Of a stretch of DNA of 39,479 nt, positions 16,501 through 25,951 are shown one piece after another; within the stretch, counting starts at the first letter, position 1; each line of letters begins with the position of its first letter. Origin of the DNA: an uncultured Planctomycetaceae bacterium (GTDB lineage: Bacteria > Planctomycetota > Planctomycetia > Pirellulales > Pirellulaceae). The position numbers and the translations under genes were made by a program. The notes below the pieces were generated by a model. It did not search any database and was not told the DNA's origin. It worked only from the letters and a program-made list of their open reading frames with translations. Location: NCBI GenBank assembly GCA_903863885.1, contig CAIPEB010000572.1, forward strand, positions 1 to 39,479. The letters are read 5' to 3'.

Positions 16501-19500
16501 CGGCGAGGGCTTCGACGGCAGCGGCTATCGCTTCAACGACCTGGAATTGATCCCGGACAAGCGGGATTACCAGCCTGGCGAAAAGGTCAAGCTGCAGATC
16601 AACACCGATCAACCCGACAGCACCGTGCTGCTGTTTGTTCGACCGGCCAACGGCGTCTATCTGCCGCCGCAGCTGATTCGACTGCACGGCAAGAGCACGG
16701 TCGCCGAGATCGAGGTGGCCAAGAAAGACATGCCCAACTTCTTCGTCGAGGCGTTGACGGTCTCCGGCGGACGGACTCGCAACGAAGTCAAGGAAGTCGT
16801 CGTGCCGCCCGAGAAACGGGTGCTGAACGTTGACGTCGTGCCTTCGGCGACGGAATACAAGCCGGGCGAGAAAGCCAAGGTCCGCCTGCGGATTACCGAT
16901 TTCGACGGCAAGCCGTTTTCGGGCTCGACGGTTGTCAGCGTCTACGACAAGTCGGTCGAGTACATTTCGGGCGGCAGCAACGTGCCCGAAATCCGCGAGT
17001 TTTTCTGGAAATGGCGCCGCAGCCACCAGCAGTCCCAGGATACGAACCTGGACCGCTATGAGGGCAACCTCGTCCTGCCGAAAAAGCCGGGAATGTCCGC
17101 CATCGGCATCTTCGGCGATACCCTGGCCGATGACACCGAAGGCCAAGGCGCCGTGTCTCACAAAGGCATCATGCGGCGAGGTTTCGGCGGAGGCATGGGA
17201 GGAGGCATGGCCTTAGGCCGCGCAATGTCTGATGGAGCCGAGCCGTTGATGATGGCCATGTCGCCGGCGGCCGAAGGCGCAGCGCCGATGGCCGCGCCGA
17301 TGGCCATGGATGCCGGTATGGCTGGCGCCGCCATGGCGAAAACCGCGTTGGGCGAGGCGGAAGGCGGAGCTCCCGGCGCGGGACTCGCGGCGGCCACAGT
17401 CCGCAGCGAATTCGCCGACACGGCCCTTTGGGTCGGCTCGCTGCAGACCGACGCCAACGGCATTGCCGAAGCGGAATGGAAGATGCCCGAAAACCTCACG
17501 GGCTGGAAGATCAAGGTCTGGGGGATGGGCAGCGGCACGCGAGTCGGCTCGGGCGATGCCGAGGTCGTGACCCGCAAGAACCTCATAGTCCGGCTGCAGG
17601 CCCCGCGATTCCTCGTGCAGAAGGACGAGGTCGTTCTTTCGGCCAACATCCACAACTACCTCGCAACGGACAAGACAGTGACCGCCGTGCTGGAAACGCC
17701 CGGCGAAGAACTGAAGCCGCTTCAACCGCTCAGCGTCCAGGTGCTCGTTCCGGCCAAGAGCGAAAAGCGGGTGGACTGGCGCGTGCGAGTCGAAAACGAG
17801 GGACAGGCCACGATCCGCATGAAGGCTCTGACGGATGAGGAGTCGGATGCGATGGAAGTCAAACTGCCCTGCCTTGTGCACGGCATGCTGAAAACCGAAT
17901 CGTGGGCCGCTACCGTGCGTCAGGATCAACCAAGCGCATCGATCAAATTCAGGGTGCCCGCGGAGCGGCGCGCAGAACAGAGTCGCCTCGAGGTCCGATA
18001 CTCGCCGACGCTGGCCGGCGCCATGGTCGATGCGCTGCCGTACCTGGCCGACTACCCGTACGGCTGCACCGAACAGACACTGAATCGCTTCGTGCCTTCG
18101 GTCATCACCCAGAAGGTGCTCCTGCAGATGAACCTCAATCTGGAGGAAATCCGCGACAAGCGTACCAACCTCAATGCCCAGGAAATCGGCAACGATCAGG
18201 AGAGGGCGAAGCAGTGGAAGCGGTTTGACCGGAATCCGGTGTTCGATCGCGAACTGCTGAACAAGATGGTTGGCGAAGGCGTCGCGGCACTGGTCGAGAT
18301 GCAGTTGACCGACGGAGGCTGGGGCTGGTTCAGCGGTTGGGGGGAACGCAGCTATGCACACACCACCGCCACGGTCGTCCACGGACTGCAAATCGCCCGT
18401 CAGAATGACGTCGAGATCCCTCCCGGTGTGCTGGAGCGCGGATTTGAATGGCTGAAGCGCTATCAGGACGAACAGGTCCAGAAGCTCAAGAATGCCCCGG
18501 GCAAGGTCGATCCGTGGAAAGACCAGGCCGACAACCTCGACGCGTTGGTCTACATGGTGCTGGTCGACGCGGACATCGACAACCAGGAGATGCGTGATTT
18601 CATCTTCCGCGATCGCAACGATCTGGCCGTTTATTCAAAGGCCATGTTCGGACTGGCGCTTCAGAAACTCGGAGATCAGGCCAAGCTGGACATGATCCTG
18701 CAGAACCTCAAGCAGTATCTCGTGCAGGACCAGGAGAACGAGACCGCCTATCTGCGGCTGCCCGAAAACAATTACTGGTGGTTCTGGTACGGCAGCGAAA
18801 ACGAAGCGAACGCCTACTACCTGAAGTTGCTGTCGAAGGTGGATGCGCAGGGTATCGTGGCGCCGCGGCTCGTGAAATATCTGCTCAACAACCGCAAGCA
18901 CTCCACGTATTGGAATTCGACCCGCGACACGGCCCTCTGCGTGGAAGCGTTCGCCGATTACGTGCGTGCTTCGGGTGAAGCCAAGCCGGACATGGTCGTC
19001 GAAATCTGGCTGGACGGCCAGAAACGGCAGGAAGTCAAGATCACGGGCGAGAACCTCTTCACGTTCAACAACCAGTTCGTTCTCACCGGCGCGGACGTGG
19101 CCGACGGCGAGCACGTCGTCGAACTGCGCCGCAGCGGGAAAGGACCTGTTTACTCCTGCGTGTATCTGACGAACTTCACAATGGAAGATCCGATCCAGCA
19201 CGCCGGACTCGAAATCAAGGTGGCCCGCAAGTTCTACAAACTCGTGCCCGTCGATGCGTCGATCAAAGCCGCCGGCAGTCGGGGACAGGCGATCGACCAG
19301 AAAGTCGAGAAATACCGCCGCGAGCCGCTCGCCGACCTGGCGACCCTCAAGAGCGGTGACACGATCGAGGTCGAACTGGAACTCGAGAGCAAGAACGATT
19401 ACGAATACGTGATGTTCGAGGACATGAAGGCAGCCGGCTTCGAGCCGGTTGAAGTGCGCAGCGGCTACGCGGGCAATGGCCTTGGCGCCTACATGGAATT

Positions 19501-19681
19501 GCGCGACCAGCGCGTGACGTTCTTCCTGCGGCAACTGGCCAGGGGCAAGAACAGCATTGCATACCGCCTGCGGGCCGAAACGCCCGGCAAATTCAGTGCT
19601 CTGCCGGCCATCGGGCAAGCCATGTATGCACCCGAACTGCGCGGCAACTCGGACGAGTGGAAACTGCAGATTGCCGACTGA
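13514..19681 (+). CDS. Giant alpha-2-macroglobulin family protein with intact thioester motif
   Basis: The 2055-residue product starts with a signal peptide (LLLALAVMSTTGFVVAVTGE) without a lipobox. A helical repeat N-terminal region runs to about 430. Macroglobulin domains follow, including the hallmark ITDRPVYRPEQQVHFKFW near residue 635. The central A2M domain (TALWVGSLQTDANGIAEAEW) begins near 1300. The thioester motif is GCTEQ, with Cys1518 to Gln1521, inside an alpha-toroid (DGGWGWFSGWGERSYAHTT). A beta-rich C-terminal domain ends the chain. Thioester A2Ms trap proteases covalently after bait-region cleavage; bacterial ones are thought to protect the envelope. Two odd segments are a Trp/Tyr-rich loop at about 782-830 and a Gly/Met/Ala-rich stretch at 1216-1294 near the expected bait region. 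The usual partner gene pbpC is not adjacent. Confidence 0.95.
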   Translation: MKRKAWLLLALAVMSTTGFVVAVTGEQAPGNLAMSERLFKDGNFQEAYVGLRALCVQPATSSGDTVAALNLAVNCLQRLGRLAELDQLLEEAVAAHAKDWRVLQAVATHFRSVPHQGFIIAGKFERGPHRGGGKAVSSMERDRVRALQLMADAIPLAAADDRKDEVGDFHLALAGMLLQGEHGNNAWRLQSLTDLKQLPDYEEGHYFYMPAGGAPVDEQGKPVFHTLPKSWDAAASDGQRWRWALAQAVENSPRRLNDVRWELAQFLRGQFDVQTLAGGFFGRFGEDDSEKNESGIFAVDTLSDGETIARLATGIKRFELPDEFNFIKILQQIAAEPQTGHGENALNTLAEISENRRQYDNAAKYWSESIKQYGEGNNHWKKARLDQILGNWGRFEMLASQPAGVEASVDFVFRNATQVDLDARPINVAKLLDDAKAYLKTKPKQLDGGKFQIENVGWRLVERNEEQYLGKSVAAWTEKLQPRDKHFDRRVTLKTPLKKPGAYLLTAKLSSGNVSKIIVWVSDTALVHKPLTGKHLYFIADAATGQPVAGCEVQFFGFRHEVMERNRTRIDIKEFVARSNDEGQVIVDAKQAPNEYTWVVTARNDSGRLAFLGFRPLWLSEYYDAEYNEVKTYCITDRPVYRPEQQVHFKFWIRRAQYDQEGNSEFAGQTFSVELHNPKGEKAKDWSLKSDEFGGIEGTYDIPSGAPLGNYSISVQNLGGGSFRVEEYKKPEFEVTVEAPTEPVMLGDKITATVQAKYYFGSPVTEATVKYKVMRSDYSDDWYPIAPWDWLYGRGYWWFSYDYPWYPGWHNWVGCLRPIAWWFPRMPNPPEVVAEQEVPIGPDGKITVDIDTSIAKAVRGDRDHKYTITAEVRDLSRRTIVGEGNVLVARKPFKVRAWVDRGYYRTGDTIQANLLAQTISGKPVQGSGILTLFKISYDDKRQPVETSVQQWPLNPGEDGRAETKINAAAKGQYRLSYKVTSANEKVIEGGYLFTVIGEGFDGSGYRFNDLELIPDKRDYQPGEKVKLQINTDQPDSTVLLFVRPANGVYLPPQLIRLHGKSTVAEIEVAKKDMPNFFVEALTVSGGRTRNEVKEVVVPPEKRVLNVDVVPSATEYKPGEKAKVRLRITDFDGKPFSGSTVVSVYDKSVEYISGGSNVPEIREFFWKWRRSHQQSQDTNLDRYEGNLVLPKKPGMSAIGIFGDTLADDTEGQGAVSHKGIMRRGFGGGMGGGMALGRAMSDGAEPLMMAMSPAAEGAAPMAAPMAMDAGMAGAAMAKTALGEAEGGAPGAGLAAATVRSEFADTALWVGSLQTDANGIAEAEWKMPENLTGWKIKVWGMGSGTRVGSGDAEVVTRKNLIVRLQAPRFLVQKDEVVLSANIHNYLATDKTVTAVLETPGEELKPLQPLSVQVLVPAKSEKRVDWRVRVENEGQATIRMKALTDEESDAMEVKLPCLVHGMLKTESWAATVRQDQPSASIKFRVPAERRAEQSRLEVRYSPTLAGAMVDALPYLADYPYGCTEQTLNRFVPSVITQKVLLQMNLNLEEIRDKRTNLNAQEIGNDQERAKQWKRFDRNPVFDRELLNKMVGEGVAALVEMQLTDGGWGWFSGWGERSYAHTTATVVHGLQIARQNDVEIPPGVLERGFEWLKRYQDEQVQKLKNAPGKVDPWKDQADNLDALVYMVLVDADIDNQEMRDFIFRDRNDLAVYSKAMFGLALQKLGDQAKLDMILQNLKQYLVQDQENETAYLRLPENNYWWFWYGSENEANAYYLKLLSKVDAQGIVAPRLVKYLLNNRKHSTYWNSTRDTALCVEAFADYVRASGEAKPDMVVEIWLDGQKRQEVKITGENLFTFNNQFVLTGADVADGEHVVELRRSGKGPVYSCVYLTNFTMEDPIQHAGLEIKVARKFYKLVPVDASIKAAGSRGQAIDQKVEKYRREPLADLATLKSGDTIEVELELESKNDYEYVMFEDMKAAGFEPVEVRSGYAGNGLGAYMELRDQRVTFFLRQLARGKNSIAYRLRAETPGKFSALPAIGQAMYAPELRGNSDEWKLQIAD

Positions 19682-19709
19682 GTCCGATTCAGACGACGAT
19701 CCGTCCATA

Positions 19710-19756
19710 CGACTGGCCGCGGCAGGCGTCCGAGAGGATGCGGCAGCGGCCGGTCG
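19710..19756. terminator. Possible bidirectional hairpin between convergent genes
   Basis: CGACTGGCCGC (19710-19720) pairs with GCGGCCGGTCG (19746-19756), with one G-T wobble, across a 25-base loop. It fills the gap between the A2M stop (19681) and the methyltransferase stop (19757). There is no T-run, so intrinsic termination is uncertain. Confidence 0.4.
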
Positions 19757-20563
19757 TCATTCGGCCTTCTCGCAGACGGCGATCCAGCCATTGGCGCGCA
19801 GCCGCCCGAAAAGCCAGGGCCACCGCAGGGCACGGTGCCGCCGCGGATCAAGCGGTATCAAGCGGCGCAGATGGAAGCCCGCGATTCGCAATTCGTTGCA
19901 GAGTTCACCCTTGGTGAACACGTGCAGGAACATCTTGGGAACGCCGCGATAGTCGAAGAACTTGTCCCCGGCTTCGATATCGCGCACAAACGCCGCCCTC
20001 AGCGTGGTGCCCAGCACCCACCATGGGCCCCCCGGATCGTACAGGTTGTACCAGTAATTGTGGACGTGGATGATAAACGGCGCCCCGGGCCTGAGCATTC
20101 GCCATGCATGCCGCAGTGCCTGCCGCCGATTCTCGCGTCCGCGGATCATGCCCAGCGTGCTGAACATGGAAACGGCCGCGTCGACCGACCCGTCGCGAAT
20201 CATGTCCAGTTGAACCAGGTTGGCGCGTATTCCGTCGATGGGCAGGTTGTCCTTGCAGGCTTTGCTGCGAACCACCGCCAGCATGGGTTCGGAAAGATCA
20301 ACCGCCAGCCCGCGCAAGCCCATCCTGCACAACGCTACCAGAATGCGGCCGGTGCCGCAGCCCAGGTCGGCCACGAGTTTCCCGGGCCCGACCCCGCGCG
20401 TCTGGAGTTCGCATAACACGACCTGCTCGTCGAACTGGAACAGACGGTTGTAGGCGAAATAGGCGTCGTAATCGTCCGCGATCGGATTCGAGTGAATGTA
20501 GTCCCACATCCCGCGGGTAATGCCGGGCGGCAGCTGCCAGTAGGGGCGGAGGGGAGGAGTCAT
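19757..20563 (-). CDS. Class I SAM-dependent methyltransferase
   Basis: Starting at the ATG at 20563 (MTPPLRPYWQLPPG) gives 268 residues; an upstream in-frame start at 20638 would add 25 basic residues. Motif I is VADLGCGTGRILVAL near residue 65. An acidic strand end follows (GLAVDLSEPML), then QLDMIRDGSVDAAVSMFSTL as motif II/III and RHAWRMLRPGAPFIIHVHNY as post-motif strands. This is the Methyltransf_11/25-type fold. The substrate cannot be read from sequence. The Trp/Tyr-rich middle (HNYWYNLYDPGGPWW) is the distinctive part. It converges on the A2M gene and diverges from gap, so no operon partner helps assign a role. Confidence 0.85.
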   Translation of the reverse strand: MTPPLRPYWQLPPGITRGMWDYIHSNPIADDYDAYFAYNRLFQFDEQVVLCELQTRGVGPGKLVADLGCGTGRILVALCRMGLRGLAVDLSEPMLAVVRSKACKDNLPIDGIRANLVQLDMIRDGSVDAAVSMFSTLGMIRGRENRRQALRHAWRMLRPGAPFIIHVHNYWYNLYDPGGPWWVLGTTLRAAFVRDIEAGDKFFDYRGVPKMFLHVFTKGELCNELRIAGFHLRRLIPLDPRRHRALRWPWLFGRLRANGWIAVCEKAE

Positions 20564-20721
20564 GAAGGTGTTCGCTCGCCGCACGCTTTTCCCGATCCGC
20601 GCTGCACACTCAAGCCGTATTCCTCGCCGAGCGGGCATCCAATACGGGCTGAGCGGTCACGGGTGGACCAAACGGATGAATCAAACTGGATAATCTCGAT
20701 CCAGCAGGCAGCCACGGGCGG

Positions 20722-20750
20722 TTGCTGGTCTTTTGGGGTGTCAGTATAAT
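20722..20750 (+). promoter_or_regulatory. Sigma-70-type promoter of gap
   Basis: TTGCTG (20722-20727) and a perfect TATAAT (20745-20750) are separated by 17 bp. Transcription would start near 20757, giving a leader of about 155 bases before the GTG at 20912. Confidence 0.8.
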
Positions 20751-20813
20751 CCTCGTTTCTCGGTGGCGACAGAACGTTTTCCGTGGCGAGTGCCGCCATT
20801 TTTGCGTATCCGA

Positions 20814-20845
20814 CCCGTGTCTGCAGGACACGGGCGGCGCCGCCC
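20814..20845 (+). promoter_or_regulatory. Overlapping hairpins in the gap leader
   Basis: CCCGTGTC (20814-20821) pairs with GACACGGG (20827-20834) over a 5-base loop. GGGCGGCGCCGCCC (20832-20845) is a perfect palindrome sharing GGG with the first stem, so the two structures compete. Function is unknown; RNA stability or expression control are possible. Confidence 0.5.
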
Positions 20846-20897
20846 GCGACTCCCCGAGATCGATAGACGTCAAGCTCCAGGGTCATGTACTTAAGGT

Positions 20898-21940
<1,043 letters not shown>

Positions 21941-21952
21941 ACGAATCGCGCT

Positions 21953-21983
21953 GCAAGCCAGTTCATTCGCTGAGCTGGCTTGC
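21953..21983 (+). promoter_or_regulatory. Perfect hairpin just after gap
   Basis: GCAAGCCAG (21953-21961) and CTGGCTTGC (21975-21983) are perfect inverted repeats with a 13-base loop and no T-run. It precedes the terminator and may stabilise the mRNA 3' end or assist termination. Confidence 0.55.
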
Positions 21984-22005
21984 CGGCTCGTAATGAAGTA
22001 AGAAC

Positions 22006-22046
22006 ACAGCCCGATTGCCGCTTTCCGGGGCATTCGGGCTGTTTTT
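22006..22046 (+). terminator. Rho-independent terminator of gap
   Basis: ACAGCCCGATTGCC (22006-22019) pairs with GGCATTCGGGCTGT (22029-22042), with one mismatch, and ends in a run of five T (22042-22046). Confidence 0.9.
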
Positions 22047-22084
22047 CCGTATCGGGCTGTCTTTCTATCGGATGGATCACTCTC

Positions 22085-23317
22085 ATGGTTCCCATCGCTG
22101 AGCTGGTGCGTTCGGTCAGGCCGTACCGGGTCGTGTTTCTTATCGCGGCTTTGGCCGCCGCCTCGGTGCAGGCGGGCGAGTCGATGGATGTGAAACCGCT
22201 GCTTGAGTCGCTGCGCGGCGTTGGACTTCGCGGTCAGGGACATCCAGCGGCGATCGCCGCGTGGCCGAAGCTGGCCGAGGCCTCCGTCGATCAACTGACC
22301 GAGATCCTGGCAGGCATGGACGGTGCTGACATTCTGGCCTGCAACTGGATCCGCGCAGCGGCGGAAACGATCATTCAGCGTCACCTCGCCGGCGGCGGAA
22401 AGCTGCCCGTGGCCTCGCTGGAGAAGTTCCTGTCCGAGACCGGGCATTCGCCGCGAGCCCGCCGTATGGCTTATGAGTTGATCGTGCGGGACGATCCATC
22501 CGCCCCGCGCCGTCTCATGCCCGGACTGCTGAACGATCCGAGCCTCGAACTTCGTCGCGATGCGGTGGCCATGACGCTCGACGATGCCAAGGCACTCGTT
22601 GCCGGCAATCGGGAAGAAGCCATCGCCGCGTATCGCAGGGCCTGGGACGCGTCTCGAAATGTGGAACAGGCCCAGGCTGCCGGCGTTGCGCTGCGTGAAC
22701 TCGGAATTGCGACGAGCCTCGTTGAACACTTCGGTTTTCTGACGGATTGGAAGCTGATCGGCCCGTTCGATAATCGCAACGACGTCGGGTTCGACACGGC
22801 CTATCCGCCGGAAAAAGAGCTGAATTTCGACGCAAAGTGCGCGGGCAAGCTGGGCGAGGTGCAGTGGAGCGACTTTCGCTCGTCCGACGCATTGGGCGTC
22901 GTCGATCTGAACGAGGCTTACGGCCGCGCAAAGGCCGCAAACGGGAACGGATACGCGGACACTCCGGAAACACTGCCGCGATTCAAGGGGACCGTGGCCT
23001 ATGCTTCGACCAGTTTCACTGCCGCCGAACCGCGGGACGTCGAGATCCGCCTCGGCTGCATCAACGGCCATAAGGTCTGGCTGAACGGCGAGTTGATTAT
23101 CGCCAACCACGTGTTTCACACGGGCATGACCGTGGACCAATACAGCGGCAAAGGGAAGCTCCGGGCGGGCAAGAACACGCTGCTCATCAAGGTACTCCAG
23201 AATGAGCAAAGCGATGACTGGGCGCAGAACTGGCAGTTCCAGTTGCGAGTCTGCGATGAGTTGGGAACCGCCGTGCTTCCGGCTGAGCGATCAGCCAAGA
23301 GCCCCGATAAGCCCTGA
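22085..23317 (+). CDS. Secreted protein with helical N-terminus and jelly-roll-like C-terminus, unknown role
   Basis: The start is placed at 22085 because the longer frame from 21980 would run through the gap terminator. The product is 410 residues with a signal peptide (YRVVFLIAALAAASVQAGES). Residues of about 35-205 are alpha-helical and suggest HEAT-like packing. The C-terminal ~190 residues (DWKLIGPFDNRNDVGFDTAY, and IRLGCINGHKVWLNGELII followed by GKNTLLIKVLQNE) resemble a galactose-binding-like beta-sandwich as found in glycoside hydrolases, but no catalytic domain is present. It is the first gene of a probable operon with a beta-propeller protein (68 bp downstream) and aroA. The role is unknown; carbohydrate binding is inference. 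Confidence 0.75.
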   Translation: MVPIAELVRSVRPYRVVFLIAALAAASVQAGESMDVKPLLESLRGVGLRGQGHPAAIAAWPKLAEASVDQLTEILAGMDGADILACNWIRAAAETIIQRHLAGGGKLPVASLEKFLSETGHSPRARRMAYELIVRDDPSAPRRLMPGLLNDPSLELRRDAVAMTLDDAKALVAGNREEAIAAYRRAWDASRNVEQAQAAGVALRELGIATSLVEHFGFLTDWKLIGPFDNRNDVGFDTAYPPEKELNFDAKCAGKLGEVQWSDFRSSDALGVVDLNEAYGRAKAANGNGYADTPETLPRFKGTVAYASTSFTAAEPRDVEIRLGCINGHKVWLNGELIIANHVFHTGMTVDQYSGKGKLRAGKNTLLIKVLQNEQSDDWAQNWQFQLRVCDELGTAVLPAERSAKSPDKP

Positions 23318-23385
23318 TCAGTTCGAGTTATCTGACCGGCACGCGCCACTTTCGAACCACAAGACACGGACAAGCGAGACGCCGA

Positions 23386-24603
23386 ATGAAGACGCTTGCC
23401 TTGATGCTCCTGGCTTTCGCATCGCCGATTATCACTCTGCAGGCGGCCGACTGGCCGCAGTTTCGCGGGCCTTCGGCCACGAGCGTTGCTCCTGAGGCCG
23501 TGCCGGACACCGCCTGGCAGGAAAAACCGAATGTCCTCTGGACTGCGGATCTGCCCGGACGGGGGCCGTCCAGTCCGATCGTGTCGGGGGGGCGAGTCTT
23601 CGTGACCAGTTCCTGGGGAGATCCTCAGGACCGGCTCTGCGTCCTGGCACTTGATGCCGCGACGGGCAAGGAACTCTGGCGGCGCGAATTCTGGGCGACC
23701 GGTCGGACGCTCATCCATCCGTTCGCGGCGGTCGCTGCGCCGTCACCGGCAACAGATGGCAAGCACATATTCGCATTTTATTCCTCGAACGACCTGATCT
23801 GCCTCGACTTCGATGGCAATCTCGTCTGGTTCCGGGGACTCGCATACGACTGGCCCAAAGCTGGAAACGACGCCGGAATGGGATCGTCGGTCGTGGCGAT
23901 CGGCGACACGGTTATTGTCCAGATGGAAAACCAGGGCGATTCGTTCGCGGCCGGAATCTCGACGGATACGGGAGAGACTCGCTGGCGGGCCGACCGCAAG
24001 CGGGTTGCGTGCTGGTGCACGCCCGTATCCATCACGGTCCCCGGCGAGAATCGGCCCGCAGTGCTGCTGCAATCCTCCACTGAACTGACCGCGCATGACC
24101 CGCGTACGGGCGCACAGTTCTGGCGGCACGAGGCCCGCTGTTCGACGCTCTCGACCCTGGCCGCCAGCGGATCACGCATTTTTCTGCCGGCCGCAGGCAT
24201 CACGGCACTGGAATGGTCCGCAGCGAATGAACCACCGAAAGTGCTGTGGCAATCGAACCGCTTGAACGTGAGCAACTGCAGCCCGATGTTCAACGCAGAC
24301 CGGCTGTACATGATCAACGGTGCGGGCGTACTGAACTGTGCCGAGGCCGCTACCGGCAAATCGCTCTGGCAGTTGCGACTGGCGGCCGGGCAGGGATCAT
24401 TCTGGAGCACACCCGTGATTGCCGGAAGTCGCATGTACTGTTTTCGCGAGGATGGGACGGCACTGGTGGTCGGACTGGGCGATCGCGGCGAGTTGCTCGG
24501 CTCTCACGCTTTCGGCGAAGCGATTCTCGCTTCGACCGCCGCCGCGGATGGCGCCTTGTACGTGCGCAGCGACCGTCATCTCTGGAAAATCGGAAGTCGC
24601 TGA
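23386..24603 (+). CDS. Secreted PQQ-like beta-propeller repeat protein
   Basis: This 405-residue protein has a signal peptide (MKTLALMLLAFASPIITLQA) followed by the planctomycete hallmark ADWPQFRGP. Repeats of the PQQ/quinoprotein type follow: VLALDAATGKELWRREFW, DTGETRWRADRKR, TAHDPRTGAQFWRHE and NCAEAATGKSLWQLRL. The chain should form an eight-bladed-like propeller similar to BamB or alcohol dehydrogenase propellers. No cofactor-binding or catalytic residues can be assigned, so a scaffold or binding role is as likely as an enzymatic one. It lies 68 bp after the preceding secreted protein gene and 18 bp before aroA. Confidence 0.88.
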   Translation: MKTLALMLLAFASPIITLQAADWPQFRGPSATSVAPEAVPDTAWQEKPNVLWTADLPGRGPSSPIVSGGRVFVTSSWGDPQDRLCVLALDAATGKELWRREFWATGRTLIHPFAAVAAPSPATDGKHIFAFYSSNDLICLDFDGNLVWFRGLAYDWPKAGNDAGMGSSVVAIGDTVIVQMENQGDSFAAGISTDTGETRWRADRKRVACWCTPVSITVPGENRPAVLLQSSTELTAHDPRTGAQFWRHEARCSTLSTLAASGSRIFLPAAGITALEWSAANEPPKVLWQSNRLNVSNCSPMFNADRLYMINGAGVLNCAEAATGKSLWQLRLAAGQGSFWSTPVIAGSRMYCFREDGTALVVGLGDRGELLGSHAFGEAILASTAAADGALYVRSDRHLWKIGSR

Positions 24604-24621
24604 GCGACGCGGCGGAGGAGC

Positions 24622-25896
24622 ATGGCGATAGACGATCAGATCGAGATCTTTCCGTCGGGGCCATTGAACGCGAGCGTTCGTCCGCCCGGCTCCAAGAGCA
24701 TCACCAACCGGGCTGTAATTTGCGCGGCATTCGGCAGCGGCGAAAGCGTCCTCGAAGGCGCGCTCGACAGCGATGACACGCGGGTCATGCTCGAATCGCT
24801 GCAGCGTCTGGGAATTGCCGTTGAACTGAGCGGCTCGACCTTGCGTGTGTCCGGGGGCGAACCACGGCCTGCGGGCCTGGTGGAGTTGTTCGTCGGCAAC
24901 AGCGGGACCACGATGCGGTTCCTCGGCGCAATGCTCGCCACATGCCACGGACGCTTCCGATTGGACGGCGTGCCTCGCATGAGGGAACGTCCGATCGGCG
25001 ATCTTCTCGATACGCTAGAGCAACTCGGCGTCAGCGCCGGCAGCGAACGGTCGAATCGATGCCCGCCCGTTCTGATCGACGCAAACGGTTTGGCCGGAGG
25101 CCGCGCTGAGGTCCGGGGCGATATCTCCAGCCAATTCCTCAGCGGCCTGCTGATGGCCTGCCCCCGGGCTCGCCGGCAGGTCACGCTTTGCGTCAACGGA
25201 GAGTTGGTCTCGCAACCGTACGTGGAGATGACACTCGGCGTAATGCGTGCCTTCGGCGCCGAGGTCGAGGCGACCGGCCTTCGCGAGTTCCGCATCCCGG
25301 GCGGCCAGCGTTATCAGGCGCGCCATTACGCCGTTGAACCGGATGCTTCGGCGGCAAGCTACTTCTGGGCCGCGGCGGCCATCGCCGGCGGAAGCGTAAC
25401 CGTCGAAGGCCTCACCTCCGATTCGCTGCAGGGCGATGTGCGGTTCGTTGACTGCCTGCGGCAAATGGGCTGCGAGATCCGGACGGGCAACGCGGCTATT
25501 ACCGTGGTCGGTCGGCCCCTCCGCGGCATCGACGTGGATATGAACGCGATCAGCGACACGGTCCAGACACTCGTCGCCGTCGCACTTTTTGCTGACGGCC
25601 CCACCACAATCCGGGGCGTTGCCCACATCCGCCACAAAGAAACCGACCGCATCGGCGATCTGGCCCGCGAAGTTCGCAAACTCGGAGCAACCGTCGACGA
25701 ATTGCCGGATGGCTTGCGGATCCAGCCGGGCCCTCTTCGCGGCGCGGTGATCGATACGTATCAGGACCACCGGATGGCCATGAGCCTGTCGCTGCCGGGA
25801 CTGAGAACACCGGGCGTCGTCATCCGCGACCCCGCCTGCACGGCCAAGACCTACCCCGGCTTCTTCCGAGACCTGCGGAAGTTGACGACGCCATAG
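24622..25896 (+). CDS. aroA: 3-phosphoshikimate 1-carboxyvinyltransferase (EPSP synthase)
   Basis: This 424-residue enzyme joins phosphoenolpyruvate to shikimate 3-phosphate in the aromatic amino acid pathway. Visible signatures are PPGSKSITNRAVICAAFGSG at the N-terminus, GNSGTTMRFLGAML, SSQFLSGLLMACPRA, EPDASAASYFWAAAAIAGGS, GVAHIRHKETDRIGDLAREV and TYQDHRMAMSLSLPGL. The pattern fits the ordinary class I enzymes. GGAGGAG lies just before the ATG at 24622. The gene follows the propeller gene by 18 bp, so it is probably co-transcribed with two secreted-protein genes. No other shikimate pathway gene is in the window. Confidence 0.97.
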   Translation: MAIDDQIEIFPSGPLNASVRPPGSKSITNRAVICAAFGSGESVLEGALDSDDTRVMLESLQRLGIAVELSGSTLRVSGGEPRPAGLVELFVGNSGTTMRFLGAMLATCHGRFRLDGVPRMRERPIGDLLDTLEQLGVSAGSERSNRCPPVLIDANGLAGGRAEVRGDISSQFLSGLLMACPRARRQVTLCVNGELVSQPYVEMTLGVMRAFGAEVEATGLREFRIPGGQRYQARHYAVEPDASAASYFWAAAAIAGGSVTVEGLTSDSLQGDVRFVDCLRQMGCEIRTGNAAITVVGRPLRGIDVDMNAISDTVQTLVAVALFADGPTTIRGVAHIRHKETDRIGDLAREVRKLGATVDELPDGLRIQPGPLRGAVIDTYQDHRMAMSLSLPGLRTPGVVIRDPACTAKTYPGFFRDLRKLTTP

Positions 25897-25951
25897 ACTC
25901 GCTGCACTTCAAAATGCAGTGACTGCTCGTTGAACAAGAGCCGGCGTGCAA

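Noticed and set aside
21980-22084. Upstream extension of the 22085 gene
   Set aside because: It would run through the gap terminator hairpin, and the sequence before the Met at 22085 is not signal-peptide-like.
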